Shown: positions 44,852 through 57,013, numbered from the stretch's first letter. The stretch is DNA of 64,000 nt from Pyrenopolyporus hunteri (GCA_902806595.1 CADCXC010000010.1:1116001-1180000); one strand, 5' to 3'. Numbers and translations are program-made. Notes: generated by a model not told the origin, from the letters alone.

Positions 44852-45380
44852 TCCCTATAACGCTGTCCTTGAACTACTACCTTCTAGATACAACCAGAAA
44901 GGCTGGCCAGCTCCTTTCGAGGCCGGCATAATATACGGATTATAATGCCTAGGTAGGTAGTCAATAATCGTTACCATAACCTCGGGTGTCCTCACATTGC
45001 GTGGGGATTCGTCGATGCGGAGAGGAGGTGAGCGGGGATGAGGGAATCACCCAACGAATCGGGAGGTGGAGTTCTTGATCTTCATACTTCCTAAGTTGCA
45101 CTTTAGCTTAATGGACGATTCAAATAGCTAATGGGCATATCGGCAGAAAAATTAGCAACGAAAGTTAATATACGGCTATCCTTTACGCTACTAGTTTTCA
45201 TATCTCTGGCCCGCCGCACCGAAGTGCTACTCGATATTCTGACCGTATTTCTAGATTTAGCTTAAAACCATCAGAAAATTCGGTGGGAAATGTGAGGGTT
45301 TAAGGCAAGAAGCGCCCCGCAGGTCGGGTGAAAACTCTTTCATAACATAAAGGTGTGATATTCGACGTTCAATTTAATTA
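44852..45380. other. Intergenic region, no gene recognised
   Basis: 529 bp upstream of the HisD-family gene. Contains a CCTAGGTAGGTAG run at 44948-44960. No other feature seen. Confidence 0.5.
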
Positions 45381-47090
45381 CTACCTAACCATAAGCGAAG
45401 GATAGGTAGACGCGGACCGCCGGATACGTGCTAACCCTAAGTTGTGAAGAGTAATATTCTCGCCTGACTCGTCGGATTCCATTATGAAAACTGTAGGATT
45501 TTCGACCGGGAGGTTCAATATATGAATCAACCTCTTTAAGCACAACGAAGCACCAACGTAGGTTGGTGTGCTATTAGGCGTCGCTTCCATGAGGCTCTGC
45601 AGGACATCGATAGCCCGTGGCTCCGTGTCGGAAGGCCGGGAACTCCAACTAGGGCCATACTCAACAAAAATACGTAGTATACCGACGGCCACTCTGACGT
45701 GTTCTACTGTTAGGTTTGCGTTCTGGGGACATCGAGTGACGTCCAATAGGTGAGACACGGGGAGTGTCTTCCCGACCCGATCCACGAACTGCCGAATGAA
45801 ATCCTTGACCACGCGTTTGCCTACAGATGATAGTAGGCGTTCCAGAATCCTCACATGTGTCAAGCTGCATGTCAAGTTCATGAACGTAATGAGCCATTCT
45901 TCAGGTACTCGGCCAAGGGAGACGCGATTGAATAGATACTTACGGACGCTTTCGGTCTTCGAAAGCAAACTGGGTGAAATCATTTCCATGAAAATCGGCG
46001 CCGACGTGGGGGGGTCGGGGCTGAAATTAATATCGGCTCCATTTTCGATCAACGTCCGCACATATTTTACCCTGTTTCCCACGTCCTCGATCTTGATTGC
46101 TTGAATAAGCGGACACTGTCTTTTGTCCTTTAGCATGACATTGGGACTGACGTCGTCCTCGAGTAGCTCCGCTAGGAGCTTTTCGCCTTTCTGATTTTGG
46201 ACAGCCCAGAAGACTGAGTTTGCGCCATCAGCGGTGGGCCCTACGAAGGATGGGACGCCCTTGGCGAGTAGGTATGTAGCTAACTCAGACGTGTCCTTCG
46301 GACTTCGAAGGAGGCTAAGGAGGGATTGGCCGCTTTGGAGGATATATTTCTCCTTATCGAGCTTGAGCACCAGTTTTAGTCGATTCAGGTTGGGTGCCTC
46401 GACTACGGCTTCGAATAGACCCCAAATATCCTCTTTCTTGCTGGGATCTAAGTCGCACTTTGAGGTTGCGAACTTTGCGAGAGAGAGAGGCCCTCGTTGG
46501 AAGATGATTTCTAAGGCAGATCGACGCCTAGGTCCAATGTTGGCACGGAGCATTGGGTTGGCTCCGTAGCGGAGAAGAAGTTTGATTATCCCTGGTAATC
46601 CGGTGGGCTGGCTAACGCCGGCGGTATAACATAGAAAATGAAGAGGGGACCAGTCTTCGTCTGTGACCGCATCTACTTTGGCTCCACTCTGGAGGAGTTT
46701 TTTGATAATTTCAAGTTTAGAACTTACGCAAGCTGCGTGCAGGGCCGTGTAGCCTAATTCATCTTCTGCATTAACGTCTGCGCCGTACGCTATGAGCAAG
46801 TTCACCGCCGAAGCAGCGCCATTCCGAGCTGCTACGATAAGAGGGGTGACTTCGAGATCGAAGGGGTCTGTTTCATCTACGTCGGCCCCTTGTCCGAGGA
46901 GGAGCTGGATAAGAAGTAGGGACCGCTTCGGAAAATCCACGTCGGGTATCTCTGTGCTAGCCCCGAGACTACGCCAATTAGGGATATCTCCCCAGGGCTT
47001 TTGGAGATAGACGTGGATGAGCGGTTTCCTAAACCCATGAAAGCTCCAGGCTACTTGGGCATTAATGGCGTGCGACACCAGTCCGCAAGT
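45381..47090 (-). CDS. Ankyrin-repeat protein, probable C-terminal part of F-box gene
   Basis: About 570 residues. The first third has clear ankyrin repeats (for example VTPLIVAARNGAASAVNLLIAYGADVN, TALHAACVSSKLEIIKKLLQSGAKV); later repeats are weak, and the C-terminal 200 residues are helical without a known domain. The frame has no good ATG at its start: it opens with GTG and is preceded by a splice acceptor (TAG before 47090). This suggests it is a downstream exon of the locus at 47232-48122, but no strong phase-0 donor was found upstream. It might instead be a separate gene starting at a later ATG. The pair looks like one fungal F-box/ankyrin gene, damaged upstream. Confidence 0.65.
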   Translation of the reverse strand, partial: TCGLVSHAINAQVAWSFHGFRKPLIHVYLQKPWGDIPNWRSLGASTEIPDVDFPKRSLLLIQLLLGQGADVDETDPFDLEVTPLIVAARNGAASAVNLLIAYGADVNAEDELGYTALHAACVSSKLEIIKKLLQSGAKVDAVTDEDWSPLHFLCYTAGVSQPTGLPGIIKLLLRYGANPMLRANIGPRRRSALEIIFQRGPLSLAKFATSKCDLDPSKKEDIWGLFEAVVEAPNLNRLKLVLKLDKEKYILQSGQSLLSLLRSPKDTSELATYLLAKGVPSFVGPTADGANSVFWAVQNQKGEKLLAELLEDDVSPNVMLKDKRQCPLIQAIKIEDVGNRVKYVRTLIENGADINFSPDPPTSAPIFMEMISPSLLSKTESVRKYLFNRVSLGRVPEEWLITFMNLTCSLTHVRILERLLSSVGKRVVKDFIRQFVDRVGKTLPVSHLLDVTRCPQNANLTVEHVRVAVGILRIFVEYGPSWSSRPSDTEPRAIDVLQSLMEATPNSTPTYVGASLCLKRLIHILNLPVENPTVFIMESDESGENITLHNLGLARIRRSASTYPSLMVR

Positions 47091-47231
47091 CTATCAATAT
47101 TGCTGTCAGACTGAGAGCCCATAGACTAGTGGATGCTTCATTTTCCCCGTCTTCAGTCTTCCTTTACAAAAAGAACAGAAGTCTCTCAAGGAACTCAGTA
47201 CAACGGACGATAATCTATATTGGAGGGGAAA

Positions 47232-48122
47232 TCAGTTTGGGGGACCTCCCGCAGACGGACAATCATGGCGGTGGGTTCTCAAGGTATCGGGGTTGTATGG
47301 TTCACGAACGGTCATTTCGTTCATAACAAGCCATTCGTGGCAACTATACTCTCTGTTAAGTATCTGTTCCCGCGTGCGTCGGGGATATAGACCCGCGCTC
47401 GAATAGACCCATGGAAAGCGCGAGACAACTGTGGGATCAGTGAAATGATCCAGCCAATAATCCCTGTCCATTCGTGTGTACTGAAATATTGGCTGGCCGT
47501 AACTAAGTATCAGCTCCGCCGTAGAGAAATTCATACTGCAGAGAGCGAGGTGCACAGGAGTCCAAGGCGGAGTTCTTGGTGACGCCGAAGAACGGTTCAC
47601 CCGTCGCGGGTTCCGGGCCTCGCACAAGCAGACTCCAAAAGACTCCATGGAGGGATTAGCCCCTTTGTCCATTAACAGAGCTACAATCCGAGAGTGTCCC
47701 TAATACGCTGCTAGATGCAGCGGCGTCGCGATCCAGCAATCACCCTGTTCTCGCAAATCAGAAAATAGAATCGCCCTGTTATACGTTTCGAGGCCATCGG
47801 ACCCAGGGGACAGAGGCGGGCGAGCCAGGTGTCTTGAAGCATAGTATTGATTTCGGGCGCGAGGACCGGCCTGATACATGTTCGGGCTGATATCCGAGCG
47901 GAGGAGAGCCTTGACGATTTCTACTCGACCTGAGCACGCAGCCAAAAGGAGGGCGAACCCACTACTGCCAGGGTCGAACCCGAGAAGAACATCAGGGTAC
48001 ATAGTTATGACGTCTTGGAAAAGGCGGCATGATCCGGCGAAGGCAAAAACATCAAAGATATCAGGGAGGTGGCTTATAATCATGAGAATGATTTCGATGG
48101 GAAACGTTATAAGTGATGACAT
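47232..48122 (-). pseudogene. F-box/ankyrin gene N-terminus with in-frame TAG
   Basis: From the ATG at 48122 the frame starts with an F-box-like helix set (FPIEIILMIISHLPDIFDVFAF) and runs into ankyrin repeats. At 47700-47702 a TAG interrupts a textbook ankyrin repeat: TPLHLAAY, stop, GHSRIVALLMDKGANP. The same frame then stays open to about 47235 with a further repeat-like part (PVHLALCSMNFSTAELIL). A CAG or CGG to TAG change would explain it. A 44-base GT-AG segment ending at the TAG exists but would remove the core ankyrin motif, so splicing is a poor explanation. A pseudogene, a recent null allele or a sequencing error are the choices. Confidence 0.65.
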
Positions 48123-48276
48123 CTTGAGATGTTATTTTGATAAGATGGAATGGGAGAGTTGAGGGACATTCGGAGCGAGGAATATGTAAAGGCAGACGGT
48201 ATTTAGATGCTAATTTAAGAGATAGAGACATGATTTCGAACTTTTAGTTGTAGGTGGATCGAACTTTCAATAAAAT

Positions 48277-48294
48277 AGGTACCTAGGTAGGTAG
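48277..48294. repeat. AGGTACCTAGGT palindromic run
   Basis: AGGTACCTAGGTAGGTAG, able to form a perfect hairpin around CCTAGG. Confidence 0.75.
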
Positions 48295-48396
48295 CTAAAG
48301 GAGTAGGTGATGGAGGTGATGCAAGAGGAACGAAGTTGAGTTCTGGACAGCGGGCGAACGACGGCAGGTGGCACGAAGCGGAAATCATCGGAGATA

Positions 48397-48425
48397 AGGT
48401 ACCTACCTACCTACCTAGGTATGTA
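48397..48425. repeat. (ACCT)n palindromic run
   Basis: AGGT followed by four ACCT units and AGGTATGTA; the longest copy of the family in the window together with 62687-62710. Confidence 0.75.
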
Positions 48426-48804
48426 TTTAAAATAAAATATGCAGGTACCATGTTAGATTAGTAATTCTAATGGAAATTTCGCTGGATACCCCTAGCCACA
48501 TTGCCACGCCACGTCCAACCTTTACAGCAAGCCCCTCCCCACCCTTTTTTAAAATACCCACCAATCCAGGCGATTTTTTTCGCCCCGAAGCCTCGCAGCC
48601 GCATTGGCAGCATGACCAGGTTTTGCAAAGGCGTGACTTTGATCGCATGCCAGTCCATTCCGACCTCTTCCAATCTTTCCTCTACGAATATTCGTTGAGA
48701 TATTCACCCTCGCCCTCATCCCAGTCTCTCCCCCTGGGATACCTCAACGCAACCATTTACTCCTTTACATCTCTCCCCTTCGTCCTCCCCCATTTAACCC
48801 GGGC

Positions 48805-49914
48805 ATGATGCTGCCCTCTTCGGTGCGGCGAGTCATCTCTGCCGCACCCCAAGCACCATTACTCTCTAGCTTGGCCTGTTCAAGCGCTCGAGCCCCCGCC
48901 GCTTTCGCTCTCTGCTGCGATCCAAGGAACCTGCAGCGAAGACGCTACTCCTCCTCGAAACCTTCGAGCCCTAACGACTCCCCCAAAGGTATTCCCAACG
49001 GCCAGGTTGCCGCCTCGCCGTCCCAGTCGTCGAAACAAGGCGGGGAGAAGCGGCGGCGAAAGACCAAGGAGGAGGTAGAGGCTCTGCAGAAGCTTCCCAG
49101 CGTTCCCAGCACACAACATGTACCGCAAGAAGGTTTGTGCGAACCAATCCCGTCTTCATTTATTATACGCACGCCACGTAGGTATCGTATATACTGACCT
49201 CAACCAGCCCTAGCTTTGTCGACCTTCTTCTCTCTACACCGACCCATGTCCGTAACCCACAGCTTCCCGAAGACGATAACCGACGATGCCTTCGCGCAAA
49301 TCTTCGCCCCTCGTACGAAGAATAACAAATACTCGGATGTCATGTCCACGCTTTCTAGGACCGTCGACGAACTAGAACAGCCTATGCAGAACTTGAGTCT
49401 AGACAACCAGCAGGGTGGCCAGCCCATTACGAACGCCGACGGCGACCCCGTGCATAAAATCGATCTCAAACATCCCGACGGCACCGAATCGAGCGTATAT
49501 GTCGAGCTAAACGCCATGTCTGGCCAGTTCCTGCCTTTCCGACCACCTCCCTTCCCCGAGCCCGAACCCGCGGCGGACACCAAGACCAGGCACGAGGTGG
49601 CGACGGTGGAAGATGTGCCGCACCATCGGGTCTACAAGGTCATGTTTACGCTCGAAGAGACGACGGACGAGAACGGCCAGGTCCGGATAGTAGCGAACAA
49701 CCCCCAACTGGTCGAAGAGGCACCTCCGCCACCTACGTTCATCAGGCGTATGATGCGTCGCCAGATACGGTGGCGCGACGAAGTGCGCGGCCCGATCCCC
49801 GACATGGTGGCCATCAGCGTCCGAAGGCAACGGAAGCTGAAGATGAAGAAGAAGAAGTACAAGAAGCTGATGAAGCGTACGCGAAACGTCCGGCGGAAGC
49901 TGGATCGCATCTAA
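48805..49914 (+). CDS. Mitochondrial small-subunit ribosomal protein mS38 (COX24-like)
   Basis: Protein of the mitochondrial small ribosomal subunit; the yeast homologue (COX24/QRI5) is needed for COX1 expression. Exons 48805-49132 and 49208-49914, intron 75 bp, 344 residues. The N-terminus is Arg/Ser/Ala-rich (SSVRRVISAAPQAPLLSS) and suits mitochondrial import. The diagnostic part is the short basic C-terminal domain, ISVRRQRKLKMKKKKYKKL then MKRTRNVRRKLDRI, shared by mS38/AURKAIP1 proteins; the rest is poorly conserved in fungi. The gene starts with a double ATG (48805 and 48808). Convergent with the agmatinase gene. Confidence 0.9.
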
Positions 49915-50207
49915 GGGGAGCGCTGGTGCCTTGTACATAAGAACAGGACCTAGCCGCTTTTACGTCCCTTACGCATTCTACTACGGTGCATTAAAGTGGC
50001 TTGTCATAATGTGGTGTATGGGTTGGGCTGTTTCGAGTATTTGTTCTAGGACTTCTCCCTCTACAACTAGAAGGTAGCATGCCTATTTGATTTCCTCGGG
50101 GCATTTCTGTAGATATACCGCAATCATTTCCAATCCAACCTTTCCAAATAGCCTCTACTATACAGACCTCAACGCGAGGCAAGGCATATATGACTACTAC
50201 TTCCTGC
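49915..50207. other. Convergent 3' region
   Basis: 293 bp between the stops of mS38 and agmatinase; 3' UTRs only. Confidence 0.5.
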
Positions 50208-51937
50208 TCAAGAATTTACCGGGTTCTCTACCATCAGTTCGATCAGCGAGAAAACAACTTCGGCGGCGGCCAGGGCCGTGGTTTCTCCCGCGGTGTCGTA
50301 GATCGGCGACACCTCTACGACGTCGCCACCGACGATGTCGAGCCCGTTTAAGCCGTCGAGGATCGTGAGCAGTTCTCTCGACGACCAACCCCCCGGCTCG
50401 GGCGTTCCCGTCGCTGGAGTTTTATGCCGGGCTTCGTTAGCACGATTCTGGCTTTAGAACCCCGCCCATTATCTCCCAACCCCCTCTCTCCACAACGCCC
50501 TTCGGCTGGGGCCTTATATGTATAGGTACATATATAGGTGCACTACTTACCTGGCGCATACGCCGGGTCTAGAACGTCGATGTCCACGCTGATGTAGACC
50601 CTCGAATCTCCCACTCGCTCCTTGATCCGCGAGACGATCCCCGTCGTGCCGACTTTGTCTAGGTCGCGCGCTGTGACGGTGGAGAACCCGCACCGCATGT
50701 CGTTCCGCATGTCGCCTTTTCGGCGCGCTAGGGGAGCCCGGATTCCTGCGTGGATCGAGGTGTTGCGGATGAGTCCCTGGGGTGGGATGTTGTTAGTACA
50801 CACATGGAGATATATCGCCGTGGGTTAGGAAGTATAGGCATATATAGAGTTTTGTTTTACCTCCTCGTGGGCTATGTGAAGAAAAGTCCCGTGGTTTAGA
50901 CCTCTTTAATGAGAAATTTCATTAGTTATCGCATTGGCATCACGGTGCCGTAGTGTGAGCGTTCAAGTACTACGTAACTTACGCATAGTCCGAAATTCCA
51001 CCTCCTGAATATCAAATGATAGAGTATTAGTAGCTAGCCAACCTAGATTCATAAGTCATGATATTCCCAACTCACCTAACACGGCGGGATCCCAAGTATC
51101 TCTCATAGGGTTAGCTCGGCGTTTTTCAACGATATAAGAAGTCGCTCACCTATGTGGCTATCGAAGTGGACCACAGAGACTTGCCCCCATCGCCTGTACG
51201 TCGATCTCAGCGCCGACAGCGTCGTCGTGTGGTCGCCGCCCAGCATTATGATCCTCGGGTGCGCGGAGTAACTCTCATTCGCGGCTTTCCTGCCGGAGAT
51301 AACCTGGGGACCTTTATAAGCCTTTTTTTAATCCTGCGGTTGGCCCCAGGGGGTTCAGCTCAACTCTATGCGCTTTGTCTAGCCGTGCTAGAGCGACGTT
51401 GTTATCCAGCCAGGGCAGCTGAACATCGCCACAGTCGACGATGTTCGCCCATGACTGGAGAGGATTTCTTCCTACGGTCTGATCAGCTCGATCATTGATA
51501 TGCTTCAATATTTCATGAAAATCTCAGGACGAGGTACCGGTATACGCGCTCCACGCAAAATCCGCCGACTTCCTCTCGCTCCCGATCCTAATAGCCCTTG
51601 GGCCGTACCGCGCTCCGGGTCTTGCCGTGACCCCCTATTCGGATTTAAGCGACCCATAGACTCAAAGCGAATAACGCATACTGACCGTGTCGAACGGTGC
51701 GCCTAGAATCGCAATGTCGTACTTTTTGCCTTCGGCTTCGTCGTCCGATAGACAATTAAGGTATGGTAGGTTCGCATATGTCGTCAAGCCGTTGAATTGG
51801 CTCCCTTTCACAATATCAATATCATCGTCGGCTCCTAGTAGCGGCTTTTGTTCTGGTATCAATGTGGGCTTTTGGGGAAATTCCCATGCTCCAAGCGCTG
51901 TTCCGCCGAATAAGAATAACAAGGGCCAGGAGAACAT
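50208..51937 (-). CDS. Secreted agmatinase (ureohydrolase family)
   Basis: Manganese enzyme of the arginase/agmatinase family, hydrolysing agmatine or a related guanidino compound to urea. Nine exons: 51686-51937, 51538-51634, 51365-51471, 51150-51303, 51076-51099, 50983-51004, 50861-50903, 50551-50776, 50208-50413; all phases close, 376 residues. Two microexons of 24 and 22 bases encode WDPAVLGGGISDY. Mn ligands are visible: LGGDHTTT, HFDSHID (Asp restored by splicing) and SVDIDVLDPAYAP. The N-terminus MFSWPLLFLFGGTALGAW is a signal peptide, as in many fungal agmatinases, so it should act outside the cell or in the vacuole. Substrate specificity cannot be read from the sequence. Intron 3 has a GTTGAG donor. 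Confidence 0.93.
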
Positions 51938-52647
51938 GGTGATAGTTGTTTACCCAGTGCTTAATACGTTCATTAAAAAAAGGCTACGAGTTTATATTTA
52001 TTTACTTTAGATAAGAAGCATCGCGATCCTATACGTGATATATACTTTAACTATAAAAGGTAGGTAGAAGCGGATAGACTTATGACCGCTATATCTCATC
52101 AGTCTTGCTCCCCCCAGCATGAGGGGTAACTATAATGCATGCCAGCTCACCGTAGCATGCATATTTAGAGGCGATGTAGCTAGATTACAGCTTTTACGAT
52201 AATTCGTGAAAACGTACCAATACTTCATTTGAGAAGTAAAAATAAATTCGTAATACGACTGTTTGAGGTAGACTTACGTCTTTTTTATTTTATCTTCTTT
52301 TCTAGTCAGGCGCCTTCCTCTCCTTCTGATCGTCAATCGTATTGCTAAATTCAATGATGCTAAAACGTAGTTGGATTTTAGACCAGCTTTCCGGTAGCAT
52401 ATGCTTCCTTATAGACAGTATATAACTGCAGCTTTAAGGCTCGCAGTCTAGATAACGTATGAGTTCGGGGCAATAAATATGTTCATAATTGCAAGTGGGA
52501 CAACATTTCCCAAGCAAGCCCCCTTTTTCTTTTCAAATTCCTCCCTCGTAGCGAATGCCTCGCCGTCCCCTGGACATGAAGAATCCCCGGACCCCCCAAT
52601 CCAAACTCCTGCTCATGCAACCAGTTCAAATCAAAGATGGGGTATTA
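51938..52647. other. Intergenic, A/T-rich, no gene recognised
   Basis: 710 bp upstream of agmatinase and downstream of the transcription factor. A/T-rich, stops in all frames. Confidence 0.5.
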
Positions 52648-55600
52648 TCACACGCTGCAGCTGATGGAGTCGTCTCGTAAAGCATTCAGTAGAACACCCG
52701 CCGCCTCCTTATCGCTCACACTTTGGTTTTGGCCTTGCGCCGCGGGGCCGCCGTCTTTCATCTCTTCGTCGCTCCACGCCCTCTCAATCCAGTCGTCTTC
52801 CCCCAAGCCTCCATTCGGATCCGAATCAGCGTTTAACCCGTAGGCCGCGAGGACTTCGCTTGCGAGGTGGTCTATGTCGAGACCGTTGCCGAACACTCCG
52901 GACATGTCGATATCGTTCGAGCTCAGCTGTCCGTTAGCGTTGGGGTCTGGGCAATTCGTATTGCCGTCGAGGGAGTTGGGCGAATTCGACTCTTCATCGG
53001 ATGAGAGCGAGTGCACCGTGCCCGGCGTTATGTTGATGCTCGAGGTCGGTACGAAATAACCCTGATTTTGAGGCGCCACCGGTGGGCCGGCGAGTGGTTT
53101 TCCCCTCGCGACAAGAGCTCTGATCGAGCTAAAATCAGCTGCGAACAAGCCCCGTAGGTTTGCCGGAAAGTCCGATTCCTCGACCAGACGTCCTTTACTG
53201 AAACACAGGTCCATCGTCATGGCTAATCGCAAGTAGTACCCGGGCTGGGAAGCTAATATATCCGTCCAGTCTGATATCGGTGATTGCTTGCCATCTCGAG
53301 AGAGCCCTGATAATCCCGCGCCGGTGTTGGGAGGGGCGTCGAGTTGAGCTAAGTTGATAATGTGTCGGATCGTTTCGCTGATATAGTCAACGCCGTCGTA
53401 TTGGGGCTGATAAGTCTTCATCGCTTCGATAAGAATGTTGAGGCGGTGTTGCTTGGCTGCCATTTGTGGATCTACGGTCGTCGGGCCACCCTTACTCTTG
53501 TTCTGGGACGACAGTTTGACGTCGATTATATGGAGGACCAGAGGCAACGCAGTGCATGCAACGCTACACCATGTTAGAAGTCTCGTTAACCCCAGCGTCA
53601 GGGTAGGTAACTTACGCGCTAATCGGTAGCCATCGAGCTAGGCGAAGCTGGATCAGCTCCTTGAGACATTCCGTCACGCTGCATGCCGCGTCCTGAAGCT
53701 CGTGCCTATTTTCGTAGATATTGGAAAACTCTCGAAGGTTGCTGCTCAAGTTCGGCGAAGTACAAGCCACAGCTAACTGTAAGACTTCGTGATGGCAGAG
53801 AGCCGCCCTGGCAGAGCTGTGATGGAATGTAAGCGGTCATTTTCTCACTGAGAACTTAGTCGTTCGGAAGGGGTGGCCTCACTGGTAATGCATGTACATT
53901 AAATTGGTGTACAGAATCACGGAATCATGCTGAAACTGCTTGCCATTGGCGGTGGCCATCCTCGGCGTGTTCCCACCACCGAACATCGGAAACCGGAGGG
54001 CAGCGCTCTTGTACCATCGTCTTAACGCGGCCTTGCACTCTTTTAACTTGGCGGTTCCTTCTAAACCTTCATGTCTACCCCAGCCAGGTACGTCGTCGAG
54101 AGGGAAAACTAGGGTGACGAGGTCGGTCAGGACCGAGCATAATTCTCCGAGTTGAACAAATATATCGATAAGGCATCTCTTAGTTTCCGCGTTATACACT
54201 TTAGATCGGTCAACCTCATCGGCAAGGTCCATAGGTCCTAGCCCACTGCTGTTGTCGATGTCGAAATGTGCACGGGATATTTGTAGACTCCGCCGCACAC
54301 CAAGAGCTAAGATACGATCGCGGATAAGACAGCACCACCATAGGCGCTTCAGTATGTTCTGCTTTTTGTGCTGCACAGGATCAGTTACGGGGGAGTATGT
54401 TGGCTTAAATGCGTAGAGATGGGCATCAGCGCTCTTCGCATTCTGGATTGCGATGCCGAGCCATGTGCTATTAAGCTTCTTCGAAGCGAGCGACCAGTTC
54501 GTAGCCCAAAAGGAAAGGAGAAGAGCGGTTTGTGCAAGATCAACCAGTGACGTCTCGGTATCGAAATCGAATAAAAGCTACATTAACGATAAGTAATGGC
54601 TATATCTTGGGGGACGTGGCGACCTACCTTAGTACGTCTATAGAAAGCAGCCCTGGCAGTACGAATACTGGGGAACCCTAAGGCTTTGATACTTGTTTTC
54701 GAAACAAACTAGGGATTCCGGTTAATCATCGTCTCCGCGCCAATAAGAGATATATAGAAGCTTACATTGCAGGAAGAGAATAGGAGGGCTTGGAAAAAGA
54801 CGAGGGATATCTTTTCGGTCGATCCCGTTGGGTTTTGGTTGCAGTACGTCTCCCAGAAGTCTCCTTCATTTACTATCGGCATTATAGGATGGATGTGTAA
54901 GAAATATTGTTGAACGAACTCGTCTAGAATAGCTCTTGTGGGTATCCGAAGGCACCCTTGCGACTCTAGGTAGTTGACATCTTGAGGCATGATGTTGTGG
55001 ATGTTGCCGATGCTGATGAATGGATAGTATGAATATGTGATGTCAGCATTGACTGCGATGCGTTGATCTCCGACCCAAAGGGGTATCTCCGGAGACATGA
55101 ATGTGTTGAATGTATTCAACGGTATAGTTGTGGCTTCTAATGCTTAGTTAAATCTATCGGGCTTCCTCATTATGAGACAAGACTCACCTTGAGTTGCGGG
55201 AACGGGACTCGGGATTCTGTTGTCACATTGCTCATTCAATCCGGCCGACACTTGCTGGTGCGGTAATTCGGGTCCGACCCATGCTTCTGATTCGGCCTCC
55301 GGGGTCGTCTGCTGTTCGGTGCGATTGACAGAATTAGACGCATCTTGAGGCGATGTATTATTCTCTCCATCTACCCTTAGCGGAGGGAGCTGTCCGTTGG
55401 CTCGGGAATTTACCACGTCCTCTGAGGTCCGTCCATGCGCACAATCATCCGCCGAATAAGGCGGGTATGACGCCTGTGTATTATCATTTTCACTTCGCTG
55501 GCCTCTCCTACTCGATAGCATGAGCAAAAAGAAAAAAACGAAGGGCGGATAGAAGGGCACGAGACTCACAACCTAGACGCTCGTCCGGTTACGACGCAGG

Positions 55601-55784
55601 TCTCGTTGTCGAGATAGCAATTCATACACGGTCTACCGCGTTGAGACACGTCGCATCTCACTTTACGACTCCTACAGGACAAGCAGGCTTTGGGTGCTCT
55701 CTTGCGCATCTTCGCCGCTGTCTTAGGCTTAGGTTCCGCGGCCTCGACGGTTGTCGAGGCCATGGTGACTGACGCATACTCCAT
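52648..55784 (-). CDS. Zn2Cys6 transcription factor, cutinase-TF1-like
   Basis: Fungal binuclear-cluster regulator. Seven exons: 55570-55784, 55188-55507, 54766-55136, 54628-54708, 53883-54577, 53616-53816, 52648-53563; introns of 49-66 bp; 932 residues. The DNA-binding cluster is C-x2-C-x6-C-x8-C-x2-C-x6-C (ACLSCRSRKVRC then CMNCYLDNETC), preceded by a basic stretch (AAKMRKRAPK). The middle holds the fungal-specific TF domain (ILDEFVQQYFLHIHPIMPIV and LKRLWWCCLIRDRILALGVRR). The C-terminus is acidic and Asp/Gly/Ser-rich, like an activation domain. The cluster sequence reminds me of cutinase transcription factor 1 proteins; target genes are unknown. An alternative ATG lies at 55763. Confidence 0.92.
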
Positions 55785-57013
55785 GATTGCCCACCGAAGA
55801 ACGACCTTCCGTGCAACTTAGGGAGTAAGTTAGAAAGAAGAGGGATAATAATTAACCCCCAGAAATTGGAGAAGTTCGTGGGGTTGTGGGGTTATACTCC
55901 ATAGGACGCCCCCCGACTGCTAAACTGTTGACAGGAGAAGAGAGGCCAGAGAGACAAGGGGACGGTTCTAGGTGTACTTGGCGGTCCCCATTGTGGGAAG
56001 CCCCGGTCAGTACCCGCGTCAAGTTCAGAGGCTTGGATCAGTACTATGGTGGACGGCGCCCCGTGAATTAATAATGCATCGAGTTAGTGTAACATGGTCT
56101 CGTCCCGATGCAGCTTTCGGACAAAATACCGATCTTCGCACCTTTACAGATCGACTTAGCCACGAGCTCTTCTCTGCGGAGCGGCCGGAAAGCGAAGCGA
56201 CCAATAGCAGCATTTTGCGAAGCAATCAAAGAGAATGAATATCAGTCATCCCTTTCATGAAGGGAAATTCCTCCTTCTTGACGTAGGGGGCGACGCTAGA
56301 TATGCGCCTCGAGACGTCCCAAATCCGTTGGATCAAGGGAAATCTCGGGACATAAACCAACCTAATCCTTCGTTCAACTGGAAGGCGTCTATTCTCCAAA
56401 GTTTGCTTCCCACATATATACGTAGTAGAAGTATGTACGGTATTATGTACGGGTATGTATTAGGTCAGGCCCATCTCATATTATACCCTGTAGGGTAAAG
56501 AGGTAGGGGGCTGGCTACGTGACGATACATCGCTGCTGTATTTATTTGCCGCGGCAAAAAAGCAAAGAGCTCGGCAAAAAGCTCGGTAATAAGAAATTGC
56601 CCTGAAAATTCCCCTTACTATTCTGTGCTATCCGACAGGGAAATAAAACTTGCCGCTACGCCTCTTCATTTCAACAAAGACAACAATGTCAACGCCAGGA
56701 AATCCGTTGAACTGGTCCATTCGCCTTGTACGAAATATCTCCGCATTGAGGCTCTCATGCGACCTTATGCTTTTCCGGCATCTCATGTGCCAATTTGCAG
56801 GGATCCTCGGTGAGGAAGATATTCATTTACCAGTGGAATCCGGAATCAAACATACCTACACTACCTACATATAAATCTTATACTATGTAGGTGTGCAATG
56901 AAAGGGAAAGTAAATCCGTCGTGGAACCATATACAACCTTAGTCCCCGGATGGATGAAAGCCGGCTAGCCATCTCCAATCCCTGGAGCGATGTACGCTAG
57001 GATAGGTGCCTGT
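55785..57013. other. Intergenic region, no gene recognised
   Basis: 1.23 kb between the transcription factor start and the HET gene stop. Only short unsupported open frames; a few TACCTA motifs near 56860-56880. Confidence 0.5.

Larger units (their letters stand above)
48123..48804. other. Divergent promoter region with AGGT/ACCT runs
   Basis: 682 bp between the F-box/ankyrin locus and mS38. Holds two of the longest AGGT/ACCT repeats (listed) and a pyrimidine-rich stretch before the mS38 ATG. Confidence 0.5.

Noticed and set aside
47700..47746. 44-base intron ending at the TAG of the F-box/ankyrin gene
   Set aside because: It would remove the conserved TPLHLAAY part of an ankyrin repeat, and the length is below that of the other introns here.
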